The notes beneath the pieces were generated by a model. The model did no database searches, was not told the origin of the DNA, and was given only the letters and a program-made list of their open reading frames with translations. Source: Haplosporangium gracile (Eukaryota > Mortierellomycota > Mortierellomycetes > Mortierellales > Mortierellaceae). From it: 29,604 nt of DNA. Positions 1-13,251 of the stretch are shown piece after piece. Position 1 is the first letter of the stretch; the number at the start of each line of letters is the position of its first letter. A program made the translations under genes and the position numbers. Where the stretch lies: positions 1 through 29,604 of the forward strand of contig JAAAUF010000183.1 in NCBI GenBank assembly GCA_015499985.1. The letters run 5' to 3'.

Positions 1-734
1 TTTTTCGAAAACTATCAACACTTCAAAAGAGTCAGAAATTACTAATGGTGTGAACTATCACGAAGGGAAGGGCAGATGGACAAAGCGATGCAGTTCTCTC
101 TCTTGTTGCATGTAAAACCGAATGAGAAATGGAGCGAGCGAGTGACTGAGCATGGGTCTTGTAGAAATGAGTGTTTTCCAATACGAGGGATGTTGAAATG
201 CGGTGCTGATGGGAGGGAACGTCGAGTGAAGCAACAAAAAGACAAAGGGGAAGAAGAAGAAGAAGAAAAAAAGAAAAGTAAAAAGATCAATTCTCAGGAA
301 CAGGGTTACTTTCAGGCACAGGGATAGGTACGAGACTATCTTTTCGCTATCCAGGCCCATGTGGCCCGCCACGAATATGTTGGCACAAGACGGTTGACTC
401 TGCGGCTGACAGGAAGCATGGCGTCTATCCTACTGGCTGCTGCGGCGAGAGGTCAGAACAAAGCGAGCTGTAGATCATGGAAGAGTTGGTTCCTGATACT
501 TGTTTATTCATTTCTCGCATCCTCTGTAATTCCTTGTTACTTCTCGTTCATAATAACGTTGCTCAGGATCGACCACTGGAGGCAAAGGCTTGTACGGCAA
601 GCTATAGGGAGCGGGTATTTATTAAGAAAATGGTAAAGTATAGAAGCCATGTTTTTGCACTCTTCTTTTCGTCGCATGTTTTTTGTCCGTTGTTGAGCTG
701 TCTCCTAGCAAGGCAGCAAGTTCCATCAAACGTT
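1..734. other. 3' flank of the CYSTM gene, no gene seen
   Basis: Low-complexity DNA with purine-rich runs near 230-290. Open frames here are short, overlap each other on both strands and show no recognisable domain or convincing splice sites. The only functional signal is the minus-strand polyadenylation motif at 618-623, which belongs to the gene ending at 735. Confidence 0.6.
618..623 (-). terminator. polyadenylation signal of the CYSTM gene
   Basis: The minus strand reads AATAAA about 112 nt downstream of the stop codon at 735-737. It is the first perfect motif after the stop and supports the model in which the gene ends in a tiny exon there. Confidence 0.6.
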
Positions 735-3894
<3,160 letters not shown>

Positions 3895-4883
3895 ATGTCT
3901 CTTCTCCGTACCGCCATCCGCCCTGCTGCGCGTCTTCGTCTCGCCGCCCCCATGGTCACCGTCACCGCCGTCCGCCACCTGTCCTTCAAGCCCATCTACA
4001 CCGCAGAATCCACCGTCAAGGGTGCCAGGTAACCCTATTTTCTCCTCTTTTCTATCTCTTTGATCGCAGGAGGTTTTGCTCTGACATCGATACAAGAGGA
4101 ACTGCGCGACGACGAGAGAGAGGAAGTACTTTTCTGTCTTATCCCTTGGCCAAGGGAATGATGTACTCCTTACGCCTTGATAATTTTTCTCACGGGAAAT
4201 AACAGCGTACTGCTTCTCCGGACAATGACCCCTTTTGCATATTACTCATACCCCTCTTTATAATTCTTACATTATTCTAGAAACGGACACCTTACAACCA
4301 AGAGCGGGAGCTTGGATGTGAAGCTGGACATGCCCAAGGAGTTTGGCACCAAGGGTAAGAACATGACTTTCAAGAAAGAATGGCATGCTCTAAAAGAAGG
4401 ATGAAGCAAAAAAAAAAAAAAAAAAAAAAGAGTGACAATACCATCATCACGTCAGTGCCAGCAAAAATCTGATGCTCCCACGCCCCAGTACACGCTCCAT
4501 AACAACTATTTTTCATTTTACTCACGATCTATTCCTCTACTTCCTCCTCCTTCTGACTCTCTCTCTCCCCTCCATCCGAAATAGGCGGCCCAGGAACCAA
4601 CCCCGAGGAACTGATCGGAGGTGGCTACGCAGCTTGCTTCGGGGGTGCTTTGGGCGTAGCAACCAACGAGCTCAAGATCAAGCTCTCACCCGAGACCACC
4701 ATCACAGCCCTGATCAGCATTGGCCCCAAGCCCAAGGGTTTCCAGCTCGCTGCCGAGTTGCGTGTGGCCAAGTCTGGATTGGAGGGTGCTGATTTTGATA
4801 AGGCTGTCAAGCTTGCTCATGAGATCTGTCCCTTTACGCATGCTCTCCAGAACAACATTGAGATCAAGACTGTCAAAGTCTAA
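3895..4883 (+). CDS. ohr: Ohr-type organic hydroperoxide resistance peroxidase, mitochondrial
   Basis: Spliced model: 3895-4028, 4281-4354, 4585-4883, giving 168 aa. Known: Ohr/OsmC-family enzymes reduce organic and lipid hydroperoxides with a Cys-Cys pair assisted by Arg and Glu. Seen: residues 1-34 are rich in Arg/Ala/Leu/Ser with almost no acids, a typical mitochondrial presequence. The Ohr domain then runs to the C-terminus. Cys87 (in GGYAACFGG) and Cys151 (in EICPFTHA) are the two catalytic cysteines; Arg45 and Glu77 (in GTNPEEL) match the catalytic Arg and Glu, with spacings of 42, 10 and 64 residues as in bacterial Ohr. Intron 1 (phase 2) splits the Arg45 codon and intron 2 (phase 1) splits Gly70. 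Intron 2 holds a 20-nt poly-A run. The reading frame continues upstream to an ATG at 3721, but a pyrimidine-rich leader precedes 3895, so 3895 is preferred. Confidence 0.96.
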
Positions 4884-4960
4884 AGTTGGAATTGAATGGT
4901 GATGAAAAGAAGGGATAAGGAAAGCATATTTAGTTTCAAACCGTGACATTTGCCAAACCA

Positions 4961-4966
4961 AATAAA
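4961..4966 (+). terminator. polyadenylation signal of the Ohr gene
   Basis: AATAAA lies 78 nt after the Ohr stop codon (4881-4883), a usual distance for a fungal 3' UTR. Confidence 0.6.
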
Positions 4967-5206
4967 CGACTATTTGGGTCTCGGCCATTTGCTCAAATAC
5001 GCTGACGATTTGACTGATATACGCACTTTCACAGGGCGTGTTTGTATCCCAGACGCTGGCACATTTCGGTATTAACAAAAAAAATAGTATTAAGGGTGAC
5101 GAAGGCGTGCTGATAACTTGACTGTCTTGATATATTATTTTCTTCACGCGGTATTATTTTTTCTTCTAATCAACTACTCCTCGCCAGCTCGACATCAACC
5201 ACCATC

Positions 5207-6205
5207 ATGGACATTAACATCACAGACAAACCAGCATCCATCGTCCTTTCTCAACAACTACCGCCTCTTCCTGCCAAAAAGCAATCCGATGTTGCTGTTG
5301 TGGTGGCAAGCGGACGTACAGTGGGGAAACCAGCTTCACAATAAAAAGAAAAAAAACGAGCGGAGTTATGCAAGGCCAACATTACAGAACAAGAACTGAA
5401 GAATGTGTTGTAAGTTATTCATATTAATTTACCTGATATTTGAGCAACTTATGGTGATTTTGTCCACTAATATAATTTTAATGCCACTTGTCTACATATC
5501 ATTACAGTCTTGCATTGTTTTGCATTGTCTCTCCGCACATTCCGGACGCGAGCGCAGTATTTGGGATGGAGTTGCTACGCAGGATCAAGGACGAAGTTAT
5601 TCTCGAGAGTTTTGAGTCCTCTCGGCTTGAAGAAGTTCTTTCCCCACTTCGCAACGCGTTCGAGGAAAGGCTCGATGTCAAGTACCTTATGGAGGAGATA
5701 TCTTTCCGTGACGCCGATATGTCAGACGGGAACGAGATGGAGAGAAGGCGAACGAGAAGATGATGGGACTCGAGAAGAAGACCCTTGAGATCATTCGCTA
5801 TTTGTATGTGTTTTTGTCGCTGTCATCCTTGTGGTCGCTGCACATTACTGTGAGATCTTAATATTCTCCCTCTCTTTCTCTTTTCCACAATAGTTGTATG
5901 TTGATCCTTACCAGGCAATTTGCCCAGAAGCTGTCGGAGACTACATGTGTCTCGTTTTGGAATCACGTTTGGATCATTCTGTTTGGTGGTACCGATATTT
6001 ACTTCGATATGGGGGAGCTAGCGTCCACTGCCACCAAGACTGATATGCAAGCCATTGAGGTCTTATTCGGCACATTATCGCAGACTGGTGGCAGGAAAAC
6101 GGACACGTTGGTGAGAGTGCAACAAGTGACCACGGAGGTTACAAGTATGTAATCGCCGACCCGTCCACATCAAGCAGCTTTTCAACATCATGCATCAAAG
6201 TTATC
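5207..6205 (+). pseudogene. decayed three-exon gene of unknown family
   Basis: I do not recognise the family. ATG at 5207 opens MDINITDKPASIVLSQQLPP and runs to a TAA at 5342-5344. The same frame continues coherently after it (KEKKRAELCKANITEQELKN) to a GTAAGT donor at 5410. An acceptor before 5507 leads, in matching phase, into a charged helical segment (GMELLRRIKDEVILESFESS). Near 5742 a one-base loss shifts the frame; the coherent reading resumes as ANEKMMGLEKKTLEIIRY and ends at a GTATGT donor at 5805. The acceptor before 5894 again joins in phase, giving FGGTDIYFDMGELAS and GGRKTDTLVRVQ, with a stop at 6150-6152. Beyond it a shifted frame carries NRRPVHIKQLFNIMHQSYQ. One stop, two frame breaks and preserved splice sites indicate recent decay. 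GRKxDxLVRVQ might be half of a nuclease-like core, but this is a guess. Confidence 0.7.
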
Positions 6206-6240
6206 AGTAAGTTCAATGCTTTTTTGAATGAGCATGTAAA

Positions 6241-6677
6241 CTCTTTTGGTACTGAAGGTACTACGACAGTTCCCTTCCAGCAGTTAATTAGCAACGGGGT
6301 GGTTGGGCGCAGTAAGAAATCACGGCGAAAACTTACGGGTTCGCGGCGGAAGTATGTTTGTTCATTGCAGAGTCGTTTAGCCATTAGAGCGGCTTACTAT
6401 TATCCGATGGCAATGCGGAGAACAACTTGACATGACATGCTTACTTTAGCACTTTCTGGCACATTGGCATGTTGCGACAGTTCCCTTCTGGCAGTTAATT
6501 GGTCAACTGGGTGGTTGGGCGCAGTAAGAAATCGCAGCGAAAACTCATGGGTTCGCGCCGAGTGTGTGTTTGTTCATTATAGAGTAACTTAGCTGCCGCT
6601 CTTGGTTGACCATTAGAATGGCGGGCTATTTTATCGATGATGCATTGAACAAGTAGACGCGATCTGCTTACTTCAAC
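6241..6677. repeat. two tandem copies of a ~210-bp repeat
   Basis: Copy A (about 6241-6450) and copy B (about 6451-6677) share blocks such as CGACAGTTCCCTTC, GGGTGGTTGGGCGCAGTAAG and TTTGTTCATT, and diverge between them. The period is about 212 nt. Each copy carries the same inverted repeat, GCGAA, 10-nt loop, TTCGC (6325-6344 and 6537-6556). GGGCGCAGTAAG (6305-6316, 6517-6528) and GGGTTCGCG further on loosely resemble Pol III A and B boxes. No terminal repeats or coding capacity are visible, so the type of element is unknown. Confidence 0.75.
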
Positions 6678-7216
6678 ATGTGTTTGGCTAAAGGAGAGCG
6701 CACAAAGATTTGCTTTTAAACTTGCACTGAAGCGCATTGGCTAATTTTGACTTTCTTATTATTAATTTGTACGTCTGAGTCGATATTTCAAATAGGCCCA
6801 AAGGAAAGATAATGATCTGCACTGTTTGAGATGGAGCTACAACAGTCGGTTGCACCCACGCCACGAGGTAGAAGACGGTTTACGTATAATCAGTTAATAG
6901 ATTGATAGTACCATTTTTGTATGGTTGTTTTGCTGGGATCACATTGATCAATTATGCACTTGTGAAATGGATTCTGAAGTATGCCCCTTAAGCCGTTACA
7001 CCTAGGAATCAATGCCCTTATGTGTTAAATACAACACAATTCTTAGAGGTGAGCAAAGCGGTTTGGTGCTGCTTCCCAGCAGCAGCTACCTCAATAAAAC
7101 ACCATATTTTGAATTAGAACAAAGATGTTCCAAAGACGGTCGAAGAGAGTACCGAAATGCTATGTGTTTATGCTTATATTGGTCACAGCTCTTTGTAACA
7201 CCTTCATCTGCTACTC
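6678..7216. other. intergenic stretch, 3' side of the GT69 gene
   Basis: No intact gene is seen. An ATG at 6831 opens a 24-codon frame (MELQQSVAPTPRGRRRF and seven more residues, stop at 6903-6905). It could be a fragment of a larger lost gene, but nothing continues it. The 7012-7254 open frames run into the 3' end of the minus-strand GT69 gene and are treated as chance. Confidence 0.45.
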
Positions 7217-9903
7217 TCAGCAGTCGACACTACCAGGAGGGGCATCAGCCATAGCAAAACGCGGACGCCAGTCCATAATCAGATCCGAATCCCGCTTGGC
7301 AAGCACCGCATTCTGGATATCCTGCACCCCAAACACCGCTTCCACAGCCTCTAACCGCACCTTCAACCTCTCTACTGTCTCCTCTGGCACAATCGCCGAT
7401 ACCATCCTCTCCTTCTCCCTCCTCTCCTTCTCCTCCTTATCCTTCTGTTCCTGATCTTTCTCGTTGCTGTCGTTGATCTCGTTCTCGCCCTTGTCCTTGT
7501 CTGCCTGTCCATGCTCACCACTAAAGACAACCTCCAACAAACTACTAACCCCACTCGCAGAATCCTCCTCCTCTACCCGGGGGATGTACCCGTACGAGGA
7601 AGTCGAGGGGCGGTACCCGTACAGGGGGCGATGACTGGCAGCGATGAGGCGAGTCTCGAGTTCGTCACGGTACTGTTTTTCGGTTTTCGGCCACAATCCC
7701 CAGCCGTCGAATCTGCCTTGAAGGACGTATTCTTTGGGTGAATCTGTGAATTGGATCGAGGGGACGACGACCATTCTAACGATATCGTTGTTGATGACGT
7801 CGGGTATTGGTGATGGTGGTGAATGTGTGTCTGATACTGTTGTTGGTACGGATGTTGCGGTACTCCAGAGGGCATTACAGAACAATGTCCGATCATCTCG
7901 TATCGCGTGCGTGGTTGCACAATGCTCTTCCTTCATCCTCTCCGCCTCTACAACCTCCAACCTCGTCTGTTTCTCAACAACCTCTGAGAACAAGACTGGC
8001 TTTCCCGAAGGCACACCCGACACCCCAAACGCAGTAGCAGACTTTAGAACCACAGCACGACTCCAGCAGGATTCGACTTGGAAGGGGACACGTTTCGAGA
8101 ACCGGGTCTGTGTGAGTGGATCGTTGGAGATTAGGTTGTTGGAGAGACTTGTGGAAGAAGAGGAGGAGGGTCGGTGGAGCTTTTGGTGCAGCATGTCGCG
8201 CGTTACCGTCTATAAATAAGCAGAAAAGGGTAGAAATTGACAGTGTACAGAAGGCAATGTTAGGGGAGGAGAAGAGAAATTGACAGAGAAGGGGGTGAGG
8301 AACGAAGAATGTATTGGACAAGGGGGCAGGGCATGCATGAATGCAAGTGCTATACTTTGTTACTTACACTGTCGTAGACTGCATTTCCAGTCAAGAAAAA
8401 CGAAGGGCGAAGAATGAAGGAAAAGACATGTTTTTGCGGTTAGTTTCGCGCCTATTTTTGAAGACCGCTGTTTTTGACATACCATAACAATTGGACAATG
8501 GTTGCACTGAGCATCAAAAATGTCAATTACCTCCATATTGAGGCTTGTCAGCATCAGCACCAGCATCGCCCACCTCAGCAGCAGCAGCAGCAGCTACACC
8601 AGCTTCCGCGGTCGAATGGTATCCGAGATTCATACCACAAGTAACATCGGCATCTTGAAGCAGACTCTGAAAGACCAGCTCCAAGAGATCTTCTGCACAG
8701 GTCACTACCGGATCCATCAAAATAATCCTGTCAAACCCAACATCATCCTCTCCTTCTCCCTTAGCGCCGCTCTTGTCAGAGTCCCCGGTGCTAACGACAA
8801 CTTCAGAGGTGGACGCGACAGCCAGGAAAGGGTCCAAGGCCAGGTCCTTGATCCGGGCAACATTCTCGACTGACGTGTCTCGCATGGTCATGGTCGTGAT
8901 CGTATACGACAGGTACTGCTTGTGCTGTGCATTTTTGTCCTTCATGCCCTTATCCTTCTTGTCCTGACCCCCACGTACTCCTCGCTCAACCTTCTCGGTT
9001 ACTTCTACGGCACGTTTCTCTACCGCTGCCGACGGAGACGAAGACGGAGACGAACCTAAGAGCTGGATGTCGCCACGATTATATACATCCAAGAACTCCT
9101 TCAACATATGCAACATCTCCTTAGTCGCATCCGTCGATGCATGGTCGACCACTGAGAGATGACAATTATCAGGTCCCAGGATCGAAATCGTTTCTAGGGT
9201 GCGCGTCAATACATCCGGGAGGATCGTTTCAGAATCCTGGAGGACCAACGCGAAAAGATACCGGTACGGCCCCGACCTCTTTGTCACCCTTAACTCCTGT
9301 TCCGTCGTGGTTGTAGTCGTTGAAGAAGAGGTGGAACTGGTGGCGGATGGGGTTCCGGCAAGGTCGTTGGTGAGGAAAGAGAGGAGGTGTGGTTCGAGGG
9401 TCGTGGCGCCACAGCGAGTGGAGATTAGCTTTGTGCGGTTGACGATGTCCAGTAAGGGAACGGTTAGGCTGTGGTAGAGGTCTGCTGTGTCGAGGAGGTT
9501 GTTTGTTGTTGGGAGTAATGGGCTCCTGTGGCTGTATTGTGCTGCTTCCTGGTGGATCAGCGGTGTAGTCGGTGAGAAATATAGAGAAAAGGTAGTAAGT
9601 AAATGTACTTTGATCTGTGTTCAGTAACAAGGATATATATTAGCCAATACAGATTATTGTCTGCTCTACAGCAAACAAAAAAAGATCCGTTACCATCATT
9701 TTGAGCCCGACCCAGAGACAGACAAACCAGATAAAGACCACCATTCCCACAAGCTGGCGTTGCCCTAGACTCATCCGGAAGGGCTTCTGGAGCTCTTGAC
9801 TTTCTAGGTTTCTGTCATCGTCACTGTTGAAACTATTGCTCCGCCGACCATCAGCACTTGGGCGTGACGAGCATTGGCTCACGCGAGTGTATCCAATCGT
9901 CAT
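7217..9903 (-). CDS. GT69 glycosyltransferase, CAP59/CMT1-like (putative alpha-1,3-mannosyltransferase)
   Basis: Spliced model: complement of 9694-9903, 8531-9614, 8368-8378 and 7217-8209, giving 765 aa. Known: the CAP59_mtransfer family (PF11735) contains fungal Golgi type II membrane mannosyltransferases acting on capsule, glycolipid or wall glycans. Seen: a short basic N-terminus, one membrane anchor at about residues 51-70, a Ser/Thr linker (about 160-173), then the catalytic region. This has GPYRYLFALVLQDSE (from ~184), VVDHASTDAT, FDRIILMDPVVTC (364-376, the likely metal/nucleotide-sugar site), CGMNLGYH, VYDSTVTRDM (432-441, matching the family's FYDxWVxRD), FQVESCWSRAV (~478) and TLFCNALW (~543). 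Low-complexity charged insertions sit near 255-305 and close to the C-terminus. Exon 3 is only 11 nt, yet it supplies the VYDS part of a conserved motif. The acceptor and substrate cannot be told from sequence. Confidence 0.87.
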
Positions 9904-10488
9904 TTTCTTTATGTATATTTTGTTGTGTTGATAAGGTGGAGTAGGGAATGTACGATTGATGCAATGTAGATGATAAGAAAAGATGGAGGAGAATTGGTGA
10001 AGAGAAAGAAAGAGAAAAAGAAGAAAGGCCCTCGCTGTGTTTTGTATTGTTCCTCGAGAGCATTGCCGAGTGGCAAAACGACGCCACAGCGAATAGTTGT
10101 CAATGCTATGTGCCTTTTCTTCGTTCGTCTTTCCTTTACTTTCATGCCTCCTTCCATTGTATCCCAGAATATGTGCCCAAAATAAAGGAGACGCGAATTT
10201 TGCATGGAAAGGAAAGGGCGGTACGATACGGGAAGATGAGGCAGAGAGAAGGAAGGAGGCAGGGCACATTGAAAAAAAAAGAGTAGTGCCACAATGTGAG
10301 AGAGGCAGAGTAAGTGATTGTGAAAGGCAAGGACGACAAAATAAGGTCCATTCTCAAAAGACATGTTCTTCTCCCTTGTCCTGTTGCTTATAAGCGTGAC
10401 GAAATGGATAGATAATAAAGACGATCCTCCTCTCCCTCCTTGCACTATGCTTTTTATTTTCGAGTACGCTTGCCTTGCCACCCCTTAT

Positions 10489-10490
<2 letters not shown>

Positions 10491-10524
<34 letters not shown>

Positions 10525-10537
10525 CCCCCCCCCCCCC
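10491..10537. repeat. TC dinucleotide repeat joined to a poly-C run
   Basis: About fifteen TC units (10491-10521) are followed directly by 16 C residues (10522-10537). This is a simple repeat with no associated gene. Confidence 0.95.
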
Positions 10538-10748
10538 TTCTTTTTGGGAGTGAAGAGCGCAAGAAGACAGGCAAGCATAAAAAAAATCAAGGGCGGTAGA
10601 TAACAATGCCTTTGGTGAGGAATGCAAAATACAAGACAGAGATCAGTGGCTCACTCTTGAAAGAACTTTTTTCAGTTCCAATTAGGAATGCCCACCCCTA
10701 CCCTCAATCGTCGTTTGAAAGGATAAAAAACACAACACTTGAAGCACG

Positions 10749-10880
10749 ATGGCAATTGTGAGAGTGAATACACTTACCAGTCCTCTGGTCTTTGTTCGTC
10801 GTTCGACAGCTATTGCGTTTGCAAAAAGGCCCCTACTTGTTTATGTTAGCGAGGGTCGCCGTCTCCTTCAGCAGCAGTAA
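10749..10880 (+). CDS. possible 43-aa small protein
   Basis: An ATG at 10749 opens 43 codons ending in TAA, preceded by an A-rich stretch (GGATAAAAAACAC, about 25 nt upstream). The peptide begins MAIVRVNTLTSPLVFVRRST, has six Arg and one Lys against a single acidic residue, and ends in three Gln. The composition resembles a mitochondrial presequence or a small basic peptide. No family is recognised and no splice site extends it. A chance open frame is quite possible. Confidence 0.15.
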   Translation: MAIVRVNTLTSPLVFVRRSTAIAFAKRPLLVYVSEGRRLLQQQ

Positions 10881-12668
10881 TGCGATTTGATCTCGATTTT
10901 AGTCACGGGATGTCGTGGTTACTTCCCTTCCTGACTCCTTTCATGTCCCCTTACAAACAAACTCACACGAGCAAAGCAGATGAGCAAAATTTATTCCTCT
11001 AGGCTCTTAGATATTAGCACGGTATGTAATCCGTATCAGAGAAGAAAGCCAGGCACAGGTAGCGGTAGGTCATTTTGACGCCGGATAAAGTTACGCACCT
11101 TACTCGTTATTGAAACCTGAGATTGTGAGTAGTCTACGTATGTATGTGTGCGTGAGAAATGCATATATCTAGCCCTTTCTTTCCATTACCGAGGACAACT
11201 ACACACGCCAAAATAGCAAGCAAAAGTACATCAATCCATCGCGAGATAATAGACATGACACTGTGGATGGGCCGAAAGAAGGTTTGTCTCCAGTGTTCGG
11301 TCTCCAAGACCCACCCAGATCTGGTTTTCCCTTTTCTCTCTCACTATCGTTGTGCAGAGATGAATGAAAATTTTCAAGGGTGAGAACGAGACAAAACAAG
11401 GGATATCTTGACAAAGAAAAAATAAGAGGCAAAATTATACTGGCATTGGCAACAAAGTTGTTCCGGCACTGGAGTCGTGTTGGAGGTTACATGTGGAGCA
11501 TGTATATTTTTACCACTAAAAAAGGAATAAAGAAAACGTGCCTCTTGCAAAAGGCCATCTTTCATATGTGAAGATCTTGTAGCTGTGGACTGAGATTCCA
11601 TCTGGGGCCATAGGTGTTTCACAAAACAGATAAAAGGGTGTGAATGACGCATGAGGGGAACGGCTGTTTTTGAGATCCCGCCCAAGGATAACGATAGCAA
11701 CATGTTTCTTCCTTCACTTGTCGTACTTCCTTTACATCGCAAACCTTTGTTTAGATGATTTTATCCCCTGGGTTATGGATAGGAAGCAAAGACATACAAG
11801 AACGGCAAGGCGGTCAAGAAGGATGGGGGACAAAAATAAAACGAAAGACCGCCGCAGTCGCAGAGATACAACTCTAAAAAAAAGGCAACAAGGGCAGGCG
11901 AGGGCGCTTTTTGCTTACGCTAGAAAAAAAATAATATCTCGCGCGTTATTTTTTTTCTCTCGTTGTTTCTTCGATAGAAGGCTTCCCTTCGTTCTTCTTG
12001 CTATCGTTGAATGAAAAAATGCCTCACTATTTTTTTTGAGATGGAAGGGCATTTCTTTTCCAGGTTACGCCTTTCGCAAGAAACTACGCCTTTTTCTTCA
12101 CCTTCCATTCGAATGAGGACCGGTCCTGGGTCAGACTTTTTATCTCTTCATTAAAAGGCGCAAAAAAAAGACATACCTTGAAGAATACACACGAACCACT
12201 GCTTCCAATGTGAGCACAAAGGATAATTGTCAGGGTAACATATTCATAATTTTGAGTGTGGGCTTTTTTTTCGGTTTGTTGGCAGGGGTCCACCTCTCCT
12301 CTCCAGCAAATCGGAGTTCACTATTCCCTAACGCCCCGACGCAATCGATGCAGACAAAAAAACGCGTTCATGTCTACTTTTGATGAAAGAGGAGTAAGGA
12401 TGCCGAAGGTTAGTCCTTTTGCGAGCCTGCGCCAATCATAGTGTGAGAGAGTAATGTCTGTCCACCTGGACACCCTGTCCATTGTTGTCGGCGTATGAAT
12501 TTTTGCTACTGGAGTGAGGCATAACCATTTTCAACTTTTTTTTCTTTTTTTTTTTTTTTCAATTGTGAACTGAATACGATGTCTCTCACTCATAGCGTCA
12601 TTGCACAAAGACGAAACAGCCAGAGCTGCATCACGCCAGGACGCTCATTCCAAAACTCGTCAAAAAGA

Positions 12669-12676
12669 TATAAAAA
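12669..12676 (+). promoter_or_regulatory. TATA box of the Mg2+-ATPase gene
   Basis: TATAAAAA is followed by a pyrimidine-rich, ATG-free stretch that looks like a transcription start and leader. It lies 576 nt upstream of the start codon, a distance explained by two leader introns. Confidence 0.55.
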
Positions 12677-12916
12677 GGAGGCAACATCTTTTGTTTTTAT
12701 TGTTCCTTGCTTCACTTTCAGAACGCTCCTCCTTTCTTCCTTCTTTTGGCTTACACGCACACACTTTCTCGCACTCTCTTTTTCACAACTTTGTTTGCTT
12801 TTCAAAAGGCAAATTCATAATACTCCAACCTTCAGCAACCACTTGCTCCTATTCCCTTTCAACTCGTATCCAAGAATTGGCGTCGACTTGCCCCCCTAGC
12901 CCTTCGTCGTCATCAG

Positions 12917-13020
12917 GTTAGTTTCTTTTACATCAACTCGCGTCTTCGCCCTGCGTATCAGTGACAGTGATCATGATCGGCTCTCTAACCATACATGGTA
13001 CTCCCTCCTTTCCTTAACAG
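12917..13020 (+). other. intron 1 in the 5' leader of the Mg2+-ATPase gene
   Basis: The donor CAG/GTTAGT and acceptor TTAACAG/CAC bound 104 nt. The flanking exonic sequence has no ATG, while the intron contains ATGs, so removal would leave the coding start as the first ATG. Confidence 0.6.
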
Positions 13021-13076
13021 CACTGGCGATCATTAACCCTCACCGAAACAGCCAGAAAATCTTTGGCGACATCCAG

Positions 13077-13218
13077 GTACGCATCTCTCTCTCTATCCTT
13101 TTTTTGCTTCTCTTTTCATCTGAACATCCCCATCATCCCTCACTCTCAAATGCCACTCGCATGCATGCCATCTAACATCCGACACCTTAATACTTTATTT
13201 GTGTTAAATTCATTCCAG
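13077..13218 (+). other. intron 2 in the 5' leader of the Mg2+-ATPase gene
   Basis: The donor CCAG/GTACGC and acceptor ATTCCAG/TCC bound 142 nt, leaving a 56-nt middle leader exon (13021-13076). The intron carries several ATGs; the exon carries none. Confidence 0.65.
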
Positions 13219-13251
13219 TCCTCGCACAAGCCACCCTAAGTTCATTTCATA

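Larger units (their letters stand above)
9904..12660. other. long intergenic region between the GT69 and Mg2+-ATPase genes
   Basis: This 2.7-kb region separates two divergent genes. It contains many A/T homopolymers and a TC microsatellite. Open frames on both strands overlap one another and have biased, low-complexity composition. Isolated minus-strand donor-like sites occur at about 10778 (CTG/GTAAGT) and 12175 (CAAG/GTATGT). They could belong to untranslated exons of the GT69 transcript, but no complete model could be built. A short open frame at 10749-10880 is listed separately. Confidence 0.5.

Noticed and set aside
7125..7454. Plus-strand open frame starting with a hydrophobic, signal-like segment
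   Set aside because: It overlaps the 3' end of the GT69 coding sequence in antisense and becomes Ser/Thr low complexity with no domain.
8461..8530. Possible extra exon in the GT69 gene (GCTCAG/TGCAACC ... TTATG/GTATGT)
   Set aside because: It would require an implausible 24-nt intron, and direct joining of 8531 to the 11-nt microexon gives the conserved motif in frame.
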